Source: Lacipirellula limnantheis (GTDB lineage Bacteria > Planctomycetota > Planctomycetia > Pirellulales > Lacipirellulaceae). Taken from it: a stretch of DNA of 64,000 nucleotides. The stretch is taken from positions 2,614,885-2,678,884 of the forward strand of contig NZ_CP036339.1 in the NCBI RefSeq assembly GCF_007746075.1. The letters are read 5' to 3'. Of this stretch, positions 52,285 to 61,769 are shown one piece after another. The notes beneath the pieces are model-generated. The model worked only from the letters and a program-made list of their open reading frames with translations. It was not told the origin of the DNA and searched no databases. The position numbers were made by a program, and so were the translations under genes. The stretch's first letter is position 1. Each line of letters starts with the position of its first letter.

Positions 52285-54567
52285 ATGTCTACCGACGTTC
52301 TCTGGTCTCAGGACGCGAATGTAATTGAGTTCGAGCCGCACGACGGCGATCTTGGCGAAGGGCTTCGGTCGCTTGGCTTGACGAGATATTTAGCCGTCAC
52401 CGCGTCCGCGCGGCTGGCAGAAACGCTGGTGGCAGGCGGCGCGCTCCCGCGCGAGCAAGTCTCCGTCAGCGACGACGCCCGGAGGATCCGCTGCAACAAC
52501 GCCGACGTGCTGATTCTTAACGGTTGGACCGGCTTGAAACTCGCCCATTGGCGGAGCGTTCGCCACGCGGGATGGGTGGCGGTTCCCCTGCGATTCGATC
52601 TCGCAACGCTGTGCGCCGCTGCGATCGGAGGCTGTCGCTGGCTCTCGGGGAACTTCGCGCGCCCGCGAGTTCTTTTACTCCCAGACAGTCGGCGCAGGTT
52701 GCTCTGTTGGCGCAATCGCCGGCGAGCCGTGACCGGAGCGAGGCGCTTCATCCCGTTCCAACTCGGCGTCCAAGGCTTCCTCGCGCAACTAGTCGGAGAA
52801 CGTCGCCAGCACGTCATCCTGCGCTGGTTTGAGTCCCTTCCCACGGTGGCGCCCGGCGAGGACCTCGATCTGTTAATCGCGGACGACGATTTGGAAGCCG
52901 TGGAAAGTCTGTTAGCGAGCGGTCCAGGACTTCAAGCCGTCGACTTGTATACGACCACCGGCCTGCCGCGAACGGACTTTCGCAGCCTGCCCTACTATCC
53001 GCCGGCAATTGCCCAGCAACTGCTGAATGCCGCCATCGAGCACCGCGGCCTGTGCCGAGTTCCGACGCCCGAGCATCACTTCTTGAGTCTGGCCTATCAT
53101 GCCCTCTATCACAAAGGGTTCAAGTCAGGCCTGCAAACGTCTGGCGCCAGGCATCTAGCAGCGGCCCGGTCGGATCATGATTATGCGGACATTCTCAGGC
53201 GTCTTGGAGCCGTCGTCGGTTACAGCGGAGACGTCGATCTCGAATCACTCGACGCGCATCTGGCGACCAAAGGATGGCGTCCGTCCCACGATATGATGGT
53301 CCGCCTGGCGCGCCACAACAAATGGCTGCGCCTTCGACTCGCCAACGAACGCCACGGCGAAGCCGCTGCCAACCTGGCGGTCTTCCTTCTGCGCGAGCGA
53401 GGCCTCGATCGCGGCGGCGTGGTGCGCGCTCGACGGTTGCTGGAGTATCACGGATTTCAGGTGACTCACGCACACCAGCTGGACCCGACGCAGGCAACTG
53501 CTGCCGCGCATGCGATCCGCGGCGGTAATTGGGGGGCGGGGCCTTGGCCCGTTTCAGGCGGCCTTCCCGCTGCGATTCTGATCGCCCACGATGCCAATCC
53601 AATGCCGCCGACGCGTCGGCAGCGAAAAAAGTACCCATTCGTGGTGAACGCGAGAACGCTATGCAAGGACGTCATTCGGGATGAGTTCAATCGCGACGCG
53701 CCCAACGAACAACGTTGCAACGTCATTCACTCCAGCGACAACGGCCGCGAGGCGATCGAATACATCGAGGCCATCTACGCCGAACGCGCCGCCGAGATTC
53801 TGGACGAAGTGCAGCGGCGAGTGCGCACGCCGAACGGCGCAGCCGCTGTCCTCGCTGACGTCACGAAGTCTGGGCGCCGCGCCAAGGTGGAGGTCGTGAA
53901 TTACAACGGACGGCTCGTCGTCAAGAAGTCGTTCAAGCCGCAGATGCTGCATTTCCTTGAGCGTGAGGTGCGGTTTCTCGCCGCGGCCGGCGGCAAGATC
54001 GCCAGCGTTCCTCCGCTCGTGGCGCGCGGCGATTCGTGGTTCATGATCCCTTACTACGACGACGTGCTGCAGTACCGTCGCTCGTCGGGAAGGATGTTGC
54101 CCCTGGACGTCGCCAAACAAGCCGTGGAAGCGCTGCACGACATCTATGACGCCGGGTTCGCCCTTGTTGACGCGAGCATCGATAACTTGCTGGTCGACCG
54201 ACGGGAAGGCCTGAAGCTGTTTGATTTCGAATTCAGTCACCAGTACGACCGCCGTCCAAAGACCTTCGAAGAGAGTTACGACGTCGCGGGATGCCCGAGC
54301 GGATTCGAAGGCGACTTGCCGATTCAAGGCTCGAATAGTTACGAGCGAAACTGGCAACCCTACATCGGCCTCAGCCTGAACAGTCTCCTGTACGATTCGC
54401 CCGGTCAGCAACGCGTCAAACGGGCACTTTACTTTGCGACCCACGCGCATCGATTCCTGCCGCGGCGAGCGCGCGGTTTCATTCGCGCGGCCACCTCATC
54501 GGACGCGTCGATCGCTCGCCCTGCGGCGGCGGAACCCGTGTCCATGCCGCAGTCGAAGGCCGCGTAG
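52285..54567 (+). CDS. Multidomain protein: NTase-like, NDK-like and kinase-like parts
   Basis: A 760-residue protein for which I know no named family. Residues 1-130 form an alpha/beta domain of unknown type. Residues 150-240 look like a nucleotidyltransferase fold with GEDLDLLIADDDLE. Residues 365-500 resemble nucleoside diphosphate kinase: LLEYHGFQVTHAHQL, then SGGLPAAILIAHD, IRDEF and CNVIHSSDNGREAIEYI, where His 482 stands at the phosphorylated-His position. Residues 515-690 resemble a protein-kinase or Kdo-kinase fold: VVKKSF (Lys 547/548), REVRFL with Glu 561, LVDASIDNLLV (Asp 629, Asn 634) and LFDFEF (Asp 647). It sits between two glycosyltransferases. All domain calls are by eye. Confidence 0.72.
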   Translation: MSTDVLWSQDANVIEFEPHDGDLGEGLRSLGLTRYLAVTASARLAETLVAGGALPREQVSVSDDARRIRCNNADVLILNGWTGLKLAHWRSVRHAGWVAVPLRFDLATLCAAAIGGCRWLSGNFARPRVLLLPDSRRRLLCWRNRRRAVTGARRFIPFQLGVQGFLAQLVGERRQHVILRWFESLPTVAPGEDLDLLIADDDLEAVESLLASGPGLQAVDLYTTTGLPRTDFRSLPYYPPAIAQQLLNAAIEHRGLCRVPTPEHHFLSLAYHALYHKGFKSGLQTSGARHLAAARSDHDYADILRRLGAVVGYSGDVDLESLDAHLATKGWRPSHDMMVRLARHNKWLRLRLANERHGEAAANLAVFLLRERGLDRGGVVRARRLLEYHGFQVTHAHQLDPTQATAAAHAIRGGNWGAGPWPVSGGLPAAILIAHDANPMPPTRRQRKKYPFVVNARTLCKDVIRDEFNRDAPNEQRCNVIHSSDNGREAIEYIEAIYAERAAEILDEVQRRVRTPNGAAAVLADVTKSGRRAKVEVVNYNGRLVVKKSFKPQMLHFLEREVRFLAAAGGKIASVPPLVARGDSWFMIPYYDDVLQYRRSSGRMLPLDVAKQAVEALHDIYDAGFALVDASIDNLLVDRREGLKLFDFEFSHQYDRRPKTFEESYDVAGCPSGFEGDLPIQGSNSYERNWQPYIGLSLNSLLYDSPGQQRVKRALYFATHAHRFLPRRARGFIRAATSSDASIARPAAAEPVSMPQSKAA

Positions 54568-54857
54568 CGCGTGGAAGCCCCGGCGAGCGTCGCTAGCAGA
54601 GCCAGCATCAAGTTTGACGGCTTGCTCTCCAAGCTTCCAGTTCTTAACGCCAAGGCTCGATAAGTCTTCACGAAGGGGGCGACGGCTCATTCCATATGGG
54701 GCCGATCGCAGCTATATCGAGCTACGACCAATAGCGGCGACCATTCTTAGGCGCTGATGACGAGGCGATGATCCCTGAGGTCGTCGTTGCTCTACGCCAA
54801 AAGTGCGCCCCCCCATGGCACGCGAGACTGTCCAGCAGTCGACGGTGGGGGGCACGT

Positions 54858-55742
54858 ATGCGAATCTCGGTCGTCCTGGCAACGTACAACTCCCCCCAGT
54901 GGCTAGAGAAGGTTTTGTGGGGCTATGCTGTGCAGACCCGTCGCGCCGACGAGATTGTCATCGCCGACGATGGATCGACGCGAGAGACCCTGCTGACGAT
55001 CGAGCGCTTGCGCCGGGCATTTCGACTGCCGCTGAAGCACGCGTGGCACGAAGACAATGGCTTTCGCAAATGCGAGATCCTGAACAAGGCAATCCTCGCC
55101 GCCACGGGCGACTACTTGGTCTTTTCAGACGGCGACTGTATTCCGCGACGCGACTTCCTGGCCGTCCATGCAGCTTACGCGGCGCGCAAGCGATTTCTAT
55201 CGGGGGGCCTCGTTCGCTTACCCCTGCCGTTGAGCGAGCAACTCGACGTTAACGACGTCTTCTCGGGACGCGCTTTTGCCGCGTCCTGGCTGTTGCGCCA
55301 TGGTTTGCGACCGGACAAGAAGTGCTTCATGATCGCAACGCCCAAGGCACTGGGCGGGGCCATGGACCGGCTGACGACCACGCGAGCGACTTGGAACGGG
55401 CACAATGCGTCGGGATGGCGTGACGATTTGATCCGCGTGAATGGCTTTGACGAGCGCATGGGTTACGGCGGCGAAGATCGTGAACTGGGCGAGCGCCTGG
55501 TGAACCTCGGCGTCCAGCCCATGCAGATACGGCATCGCGCCGTTTGCATTCACCTGGAGCATGGTCGGGGTTACGTCGATGCGGACGTGATCCGCTGGAA
55601 CATCGCGCATCGAGCAAAGGTCCGGCAGCAACGCGCGACGTGGACCGAATTTGGCATCCGCAAAGAGGCAGCCGCGGCAACTCAGCGGGATCGCCTGCCG
55701 TTCGCGCCCGCCATCTCGCTTTCTGAACGTCGAGCGGCCTAA
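54858..55742 (+). CDS. Family 2 glycosyltransferase with a GT7-type C-terminal motif
   Basis: A 294-residue enzyme from ATG 54858 (MRISVVLATYNSPQWLEKVL); an earlier in-frame start adds non-family residues. IVIADDGSTRETL and VFSDGDCIPRRDF give the GT-A nucleotide and DxD regions. NGFDERMGYGGEDRELGERL near 225 is the galactosyltransferase-type C-terminal motif also found in chondroitin and capsule polymerases. It likely extends a surface glycan. It lies 290 bases after the multidomain gene. Confidence 0.9.
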   Translation: MRISVVLATYNSPQWLEKVLWGYAVQTRRADEIVIADDGSTRETLLTIERLRRAFRLPLKHAWHEDNGFRKCEILNKAILAATGDYLVFSDGDCIPRRDFLAVHAAYAARKRFLSGGLVRLPLPLSEQLDVNDVFSGRAFAASWLLRHGLRPDKKCFMIATPKALGGAMDRLTTTRATWNGHNASGWRDDLIRVNGFDERMGYGGEDRELGERLVNLGVQPMQIRHRAVCIHLEHGRGYVDADVIRWNIAHRAKVRQQRATWTEFGIRKEAAAATQRDRLPFAPAISLSERRAA

Positions 55743-56033
55743 CTTGCAAACTGCCGTCGTCATTGTAGACATTCTCGTCTAACTCTTCGGCCGGGCCGCG
55801 AAGGCGCGTTCTGATGCGCCGCGACGTCGCTGCCCGAACAGCGCCCCGTTCGCGCGCGTACCGGCGCGAAGCTGGGCCGTCATAACCCGCGCGACCCGCA
55901 CCGTCTCCACTTCAAGTTCAACTCCCGGGAATTACTATGAACAGCTGGCCCAAGCCTTACATGGCCCTCATCCTTCCCAGCCTGCCAGCGGCGATCGTCG
56001 CGGTCCGCCGGGATCCAGCAACTCGACGCGCGT

Positions 56034-59000
56034 ATGAAATCGAAGCTGCAACGAGTCATCGGCGCCTTCATCAACGGATCTAGCCGGCGCGGCCCGCGGG
56101 CGCTGAAGCCAGAGACGCTTCGATTTGAGACGCTCGAGTCGCGCCGGTTCTTAGCGGCGGTCGCCCTCACCGACCTCTCCGTTACCCAGGGAACAGGCGA
56201 GAAGCCGCAATCCAAAGTTTGGGAATACGACAATCAGTGGTGGACGGTAATGCCCTCGTCGGGAGGCACGTCGGTCTGGCGTCTTGACGGCACAACGTGG
56301 ACGCAGTCGCTACAGCTTTCCACCAGCACCAGCATCTCGGCCGACGTGAAGTCGGTGGGCAATCTTGCTCACATCTTGTTGTTCGATGGGGCCGCCAGCC
56401 AGCTGGCCAGCATCGAATACGATGGCGCCGGCAACTACGTTCCCTGGACAATGCGGCCGCAGCTGATCGATCTCCCGCTCTCCGGCGCCGAGACGGCGAC
56501 GATCGATCTCGATACGACGGGTCGCCTGTGGGTGGCTGCCGACAACGGCAGCCTGGTGCAGGTGCGCTACGCCGACGGACTCTACCAGAGCTGGAGCAGC
56601 CCGATCACCGTGGCCTCAGGAATCAGCTCGGATGATATCTCCGTGATCACGGCCCTTCCGAACGGGACGGTCGGCGTTCTCTGGTCGAATCAAAATACGA
56701 AGCAGTTCGGCTTTAGCTATCACGTCGACGGCGCGGCGCCGATGGCGTGGTCCGCAGACGAGACGCCCGCGAGCGCGGCGGCGCTGAATACTGGCGGCGG
56801 GATGGCGGACGATCATCTGCACGTCGCAGTCGCCGCCGACGGGACGCTCTACGCGGCTGTCAAGACGAGCTACGACAGCGGCGGTCAAACCAAGATCGGG
56901 CTCATCGTCCGCCGACCGAACGGCCAGTGGGACAATGTCCTGTACCCAATCGATACCAGCGGCACTCGCCCCGTCGTGCTCTTGAATGAGACAGCCGGGA
57001 AACTAATCGTTGCCTACGCCGCGAGCGAGGGTACCGCGAACATCGTCTACCGAGAGTCGACGCTCGGCTCCATCAGCTTCGGTCCGCGGCAAACGATGAT
57101 CAGCGGGTCAATTCAGAACGTCTCCAGTACGAAGCAGAATTTTAGCGACGAAGTCGTGCTCATCGCATCCAACGGCAGCACGCTGAAAAGCGTGCTTTTC
57201 AGCTTTGGATCCATCGTGATCAACCAACCCCCTAGCGTCGACGCGGGGGCGGATCGAACCGTGACCATTGCCGCGGGAATCACGCTCAGCGGCAGCGTTC
57301 AAGACGACGGCCAACCTGGCGCGACAACTGTTGGCTGGTCAAAGTTAAGCGGACCCGGCTCCGTCGCATTCGACGATCCGTCGAAGTTAAACGCCAAGGC
57401 GACGTTCTCGGTTCCCGGGACCTATGTGCTGCGCATCGTTGCGACCGACGGCCAAGGCTTCGACGCCGATCAAATGACGATTGTAGTCGAGCCGCCTGCG
57501 CCCGACCCCTCTCCCAGCCAGGTGGTTTCGGCTTCGTTCCAGGACGGCGTTGCTGGGTACTCGGGAACGCGGGATACGATGATCCGCGCGCTGAATGCGA
57601 ACACCAATTACGGTACGCTCGCCACGCTAGAAATGGACGCCAGTCCTGACATCGCCAGTCTGGTCGCTTGGGACGTTTCCGCCATCCCGGCGGGCAGCAC
57701 AATCATCTCGGCGGCGTTCGAATTGTTCGTCGCCAACACGACCGTCCATTCATTTGGCGTCTATGCGATGGAACGTGCGTGGGACGAACTCGGCGCGACG
57801 TGGAACATCGCACAGGCTGGGCAGTCCTGGGCGACGGCTGGCGCAAGTGCCGTTGCTGATCGCGACGCAACTTCCCTAGGCGCGATCTCATCGCGAAGTA
57901 CGGGCACGGTGCGAGTTGAATTGAACGCAGCGGGGCGATCGGCGGTCCAGGAGTGGATCAACCATCCCCTGGCGAATCACGGTATGATCTTCCAGAACTA
58001 CGGCGACGCCACCGATGGACTCGACTTCCGGTCGAGCGAGACTTCGACCGTCTCGCAGCGTCCGCGATTGCTGATCACGTATAGCACGCCGACTTCTCCG
58101 CCCACCGAACCGCAAAACGCGGCGCCGATCGTGAACGCCGGCGCGGACCGAACGATCGTTGCAGGGCAGTCGATGACTCTCGCTGGAACCGCAGTAGACG
58201 ACGGAACTCCCGGGCCGCTGACTCTCCTGTGGTCGAAGCAGTCCGGTCCGGGAACTGTAACGATCGGCAATAGTGGCTCGACGTCAACGCAGGCGTCATT
58301 TTCGACTCCTGGCGCCTACGTGCTCCGACTAACGGCAAGCGACGGCGCATTGTCGACTTACGATGAGCTCACCGTCACCGTCGTTCCTGAGACGCCGACA
58401 AACCTGGCGCCGACGGTGAGTGCGGGAAGCGACCGAACCGTAGCCTTAGGCTCGCTGGTGACGCTCAACGGCTCGGCTAGCGACGACGGGTTGCCCGGCG
58501 CTTTGACGACGGGTTGGATGAAGATTTCGGGCCCAGGCGCCGTCACCTTCGGTAATGCGGCGAGTCCAACGTCGACCGCGAGCTTTTCGCAAGCGGGAAC
58601 CTACATTCTGCGTCTCACGGCAAGCGACGGCCAGCTAAGTGCACAGGATGACGTGACGATCACGGTGTCATCGCCGCCATCGAACACGCCAGTCACCGCA
58701 TCGTTCCAAGACGGCGTCGGCGGTTACGCCGGAACGCGGGACACGATGCTGCGCGCGCTCTCTGCGTCAACCAATTATGGTTCGATCAACACGTTGGAAG
58801 TCGATGGCGCACCAGACATCGCTAGTTTGCTGAGTTGGGACCTTAGCTCCATACCCGCCGGCAGCACGGTGCTTTCGGCCACGCTTGAGCTGTACGTCAC
58901 CAACACCACGCAGGACAATTACCAGCTCCTGGCGATGGAGCGGGCTTGGCGGGAGTACGAAGCGACGTGGAATCAAGCGGGAAATGGTCTCTCCTGGACG

Positions 59001-60500
59001 GCGCTCGGCGCTAGTGCGACAGGCGATCGCGCTGCACCAACATTAGGAGTCGTATCGCCGCGCAGTACTGGTCGCTACGTCGTCACGCTCAATGCAGCCG
59101 GTATCGCGGCAGTGCAACGATGGGTCGACAATTCGACAATCAACTTCGGATTCGCCGTTCAGAATTACGCGAGTGCCGCCAACGGACTCGACTTTCGCTC
59201 ACGCGAGGCAACTGATGCCGCCCAGCGCCCGAAGTTAGTCGTGTCGTATCAACCGGCAGCTAGCTCGGGCTCAGAGACGCCGCCCGTCGTCGAGGCTCCC
59301 AGCAACCAACCGCCCGACGTATTCGCCGGCGTCGATCGCACCGCCGCAGTTGGCGTCGCGATCACGCTTAACGGCATCGTCAACGACGATGGTCCGATCG
59401 CCAGCGTGTCGGTTAGCTGGAGCCGCGTGTCGGGTCCCGGCGCCGTGCAGTTTTCTAACGGCGGGTCTGCCACCACGTCGGCCACATTCTCTGCTCCTGG
59501 AAGCTATGTGCTGCGACTAACAGCGAACGATGGATCGTTGACGGCCCAGGACGATGTTTTCGTAGAAGTGACCGCGGCCCCGCAGGCGAACCAAGCGCCA
59601 AGCGTCTCCGCCGGGGTAGATCTGACGGCTCGCCAGGACGTGGGAATCTCGCTGACAGGAAGCGTTACCGATGACGGACCTTCAGCGGGCGTGATGACCG
59701 TGTGGAGCAAAACCGCGGGCCCGGGCAGCGTCACTTTTAGCGATCCGCAATCGTTGCAGACGCACGCGGCGTTCTCGACTCCGGGCGTCTACGTGCTGCG
59801 TCTCACGGCGGACGACGGCAGCGCCACCGTATTCGACGAGGTATCCGTGACGATCGAAGCGACAATCGCCGCCGATCCAACGCTGGTCGGCGATTGGGAG
59901 ATGGAAGCCGTCACCGGGGGCGCGATTGCCGATTCATCAGGGGCCGTGCGCTCGGCGAGCATCGTCGGCTCGCCGTCGCTTGTCCCGGGCTTGTCCGGCA
60001 ATGCGCTCAACCTGAGTAAAGGCGATCGTTTGCTGGTGGACGACGCGCCAGCGTTAAATCCTGGCAGCCAGATCACCATCTCAGCATGGATCAAGCCGGC
60101 GGCCAGCGGTACGCAGTACGTCGTCCGCAAAGGGCGACAAGATGCAACCGACGGTTACGAGCTTGGGCTGAGTTCAGACGGCAAGGTATTCGTCCGCTTC
60201 GATCAGGCGACCAGCGGCGACGCGTTTCGCGTCAATAGTACGTCGAAGCACCCTACTACCGGCACGGTCTGGCTGCACGTCGCAGCAACCTATGATGGCT
60301 CGACGATCAAGCTTTACATCAACGGCGTGTTGCAAGCCAGCAGGAATGCCGTGTTCCAAATTGCGGGCAATACGCTGCCGCTCTCCATCGGTGCGCAGGA
60401 CGATGGCTTGAGGGGATATACCGGCGCCATTGATGGCGTCAAGCTCTTCAACCGAGCACTGAGCGCAGCGGAGATCGCGGCGCTGAAGGCAAATGGGTGA
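56034..60500 (+). CDS. Large LEPR-XLL surface protein with PKD, DNRLRE and LamG domains
   Basis: A 1,488-residue exported protein. Residues 28-43 (LRFETLESRRFLAA) match the LEPR-XLL motif that planctomycetes use at the start of giant surface proteins. Residues 50-390 may be a beta-propeller. Five PKD-like repeats start near 397, 694, 790, 1091 and 1186 (each with a DAGADRT-type entry and TYVLRLTA exit). Two DNRLRE domains lie at about 497-683 and 887-1073, both with a GTRDTM core. A LamG-like lectin domain covers 1281-1485. No C-terminal membrane anchor is seen. The layout suggests a carbohydrate-binding adhesin or matrix protein. Confidence 0.92.
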   Translation: MKSKLQRVIGAFINGSSRRGPRALKPETLRFETLESRRFLAAVALTDLSVTQGTGEKPQSKVWEYDNQWWTVMPSSGGTSVWRLDGTTWTQSLQLSTSTSISADVKSVGNLAHILLFDGAASQLASIEYDGAGNYVPWTMRPQLIDLPLSGAETATIDLDTTGRLWVAADNGSLVQVRYADGLYQSWSSPITVASGISSDDISVITALPNGTVGVLWSNQNTKQFGFSYHVDGAAPMAWSADETPASAAALNTGGGMADDHLHVAVAADGTLYAAVKTSYDSGGQTKIGLIVRRPNGQWDNVLYPIDTSGTRPVVLLNETAGKLIVAYAASEGTANIVYRESTLGSISFGPRQTMISGSIQNVSSTKQNFSDEVVLIASNGSTLKSVLFSFGSIVINQPPSVDAGADRTVTIAAGITLSGSVQDDGQPGATTVGWSKLSGPGSVAFDDPSKLNAKATFSVPGTYVLRIVATDGQGFDADQMTIVVEPPAPDPSPSQVVSASFQDGVAGYSGTRDTMIRALNANTNYGTLATLEMDASPDIASLVAWDVSAIPAGSTIISAAFELFVANTTVHSFGVYAMERAWDELGATWNIAQAGQSWATAGASAVADRDATSLGAISSRSTGTVRVELNAAGRSAVQEWINHPLANHGMIFQNYGDATDGLDFRSSETSTVSQRPRLLITYSTPTSPPTEPQNAAPIVNAGADRTIVAGQSMTLAGTAVDDGTPGPLTLLWSKQSGPGTVTIGNSGSTSTQASFSTPGAYVLRLTASDGALSTYDELTVTVVPETPTNLAPTVSAGSDRTVALGSLVTLNGSASDDGLPGALTTGWMKISGPGAVTFGNAASPTSTASFSQAGTYILRLTASDGQLSAQDDVTITVSSPPSNTPVTASFQDGVGGYAGTRDTMLRALSASTNYGSINTLEVDGAPDIASLLSWDLSSIPAGSTVLSATLELYVTNTTQDNYQLLAMERAWREYEATWNQAGNGLSWTALGASATGDRAAPTLGVVSPRSTGRYVVTLNAAGIAAVQRWVDNSTINFGFAVQNYASAANGLDFRSREATDAAQRPKLVVSYQPAASSGSETPPVVEAPSNQPPDVFAGVDRTAAVGVAITLNGIVNDDGPIASVSVSWSRVSGPGAVQFSNGGSATTSATFSAPGSYVLRLTANDGSLTAQDDVFVEVTAAPQANQAPSVSAGVDLTARQDVGISLTGSVTDDGPSAGVMTVWSKTAGPGSVTFSDPQSLQTHAAFSTPGVYVLRLTADDGSATVFDEVSVTIEATIAADPTLVGDWEMEAVTGGAIADSSGAVRSASIVGSPSLVPGLSGNALNLSKGDRLLVDDAPALNPGSQITISAWIKPAASGTQYVVRKGRQDATDGYELGLSSDGKVFVRFDQATSGDAFRVNSTSKHPTTGTVWLHVAATYDGSTIKLYINGVLQASRNAVFQIAGNTLPLSIGAQDDGLRGYTGAIDGVKLFNRALSAAEIAALKANG

Positions 60501-60530
60501 ACGACTGTTCTTCTAAGCGACAATCTTCGT

Positions 60531-61688
60531 CTAGCGACCGGGCGGCGGCGTTAAGGACCGGAACAAATCGACTGGCCATTGTGTGAGGCGCTCAATGTCA
60601 GGGGGGACGGTCTGCTGAAATTGGACATACGCGGCGACGGATCCTTTCACTGTGTACTGAATCTCGTCGGCGGACTCCTTATTCACGATGACGCCAAAGA
60701 CTTTATAACCCATCAGCGTGCAATCTTCTAAATCGACGCGGAGCAACTTCCCGTCTTGGACGCTCTGAATGATGCCATCGGTCGGCGTGCCTTGGGGTTG
60801 AGAGAAGTTGAGCGCGGCAAGCCGGCAATTCTTCAGCTTCGCGTAGGTGGAAGTCTGGAACCCGAAGTTGCTGCTCTTCAGCGCGCATTGCGGGCCGACC
60901 AAGGTGCAATCTTCGAAGATTACGTCGGGGTGCACTGGCATCGTTTTGTTCTCGACCCGCACATAGGCGCCCGACGTATCGCCCCAAAAGTCGAGCGCCC
61001 ACAGGTGGCAGCGACGAAACGCGATTGGCTCCTCGCATCGCGACAAACAACTCGCGACGCCTCCGCCAAATGCACGGCCGATGCCGACCGAATCTTCAAC
61101 GACGACGGTGAACGGTTGGGTCTCATCGACAAGGTCGAAAAACAGCCCCGCGTCGGCGCCGGTTGCGTAGAGTCGGCTCAGCTTCCAGCGATCCCACGTC
61201 GCCGAGGAGGCGCTCTCGGCCGTGTGCTCGGCAGACCAACCTTTCTTGTAAGCGCGAAAAGTCGAGTGCCAATCGAAGCTTTTGAAGCCGGTCGCGGGGT
61301 CGCCAGAGTCGATCACCGTCCACCCCGTCGCTCCCGATCCCAGGCGCCCGTCATGGTCTCCAATCAATTCGTTGTAGCTTGCGGCTGCGCCTTTGTGCGT
61401 CGGGTGTAGATTTGCTTCGAGGTAGACATCGGGACGAATGACGATTCGATGTCCGCCGCGATCGTCGGGAATCGCCGACAGTGCGGACTGAATCTTGTGA
61501 TACGCCCTGGCCCAACTGCTGCCATCACTGTCGTCGCCTTGCTTCGATACGTAGAGCGTCACTCCGCGATGGCTCGGCCCCTCGGCGGCAAGGATCGGAG
61601 CCGCCTCCAACGCGACAGCGGGCCTTGTCGTCAGGGAACTGAGAGCAGCTGCTAGTATGCACAGGACGCCAACACGATAATGCTGCAT
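60531..61688 (-). CDS. Secreted right-handed beta-helix-like protein
   Basis: A 385-residue protein from ATG 61688, which gives a clear signal peptide (MQHYRVGVLCILAAALSS). The start of the mature part (LYVSKQGDDSDGSSWARAY) is common in pectate-lyase-fold proteins. The middle has repeated short strands with CHLWAL, FEDCTLVG and LKNCRLAAL, typical of right-handed beta-helix rungs. No catalytic residues can be assigned. It may bind or cut a polysaccharide. It is convergent with the large surface protein, 30 bases apart. Confidence 0.75.
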   Translation of the reverse strand: MQHYRVGVLCILAAALSSLTTRPAVALEAAPILAAEGPSHRGVTLYVSKQGDDSDGSSWARAYHKIQSALSAIPDDRGGHRIVIRPDVYLEANLHPTHKGAAASYNELIGDHDGRLGSGATGWTVIDSGDPATGFKSFDWHSTFRAYKKGWSAEHTAESASSATWDRWKLSRLYATGADAGLFFDLVDETQPFTVVVEDSVGIGRAFGGGVASCLSRCEEPIAFRRCHLWALDFWGDTSGAYVRVENKTMPVHPDVIFEDCTLVGPQCALKSSNFGFQTSTYAKLKNCRLAALNFSQPQGTPTDGIIQSVQDGKLLRVDLEDCTLMGYKVFGVIVNKESADEIQYTVKGSVAAYVQFQQTVPPDIERLTQWPVDLFRSLTPPPGR

Positions 61689-61769
61689 CGCATCTCTCCA
61701 TGCGTCACGCACGAGCTTCCTCGTGCCGGCAAGAACCGAATTCTGAAAAGTGCGTTCGATCGAGCGAGG

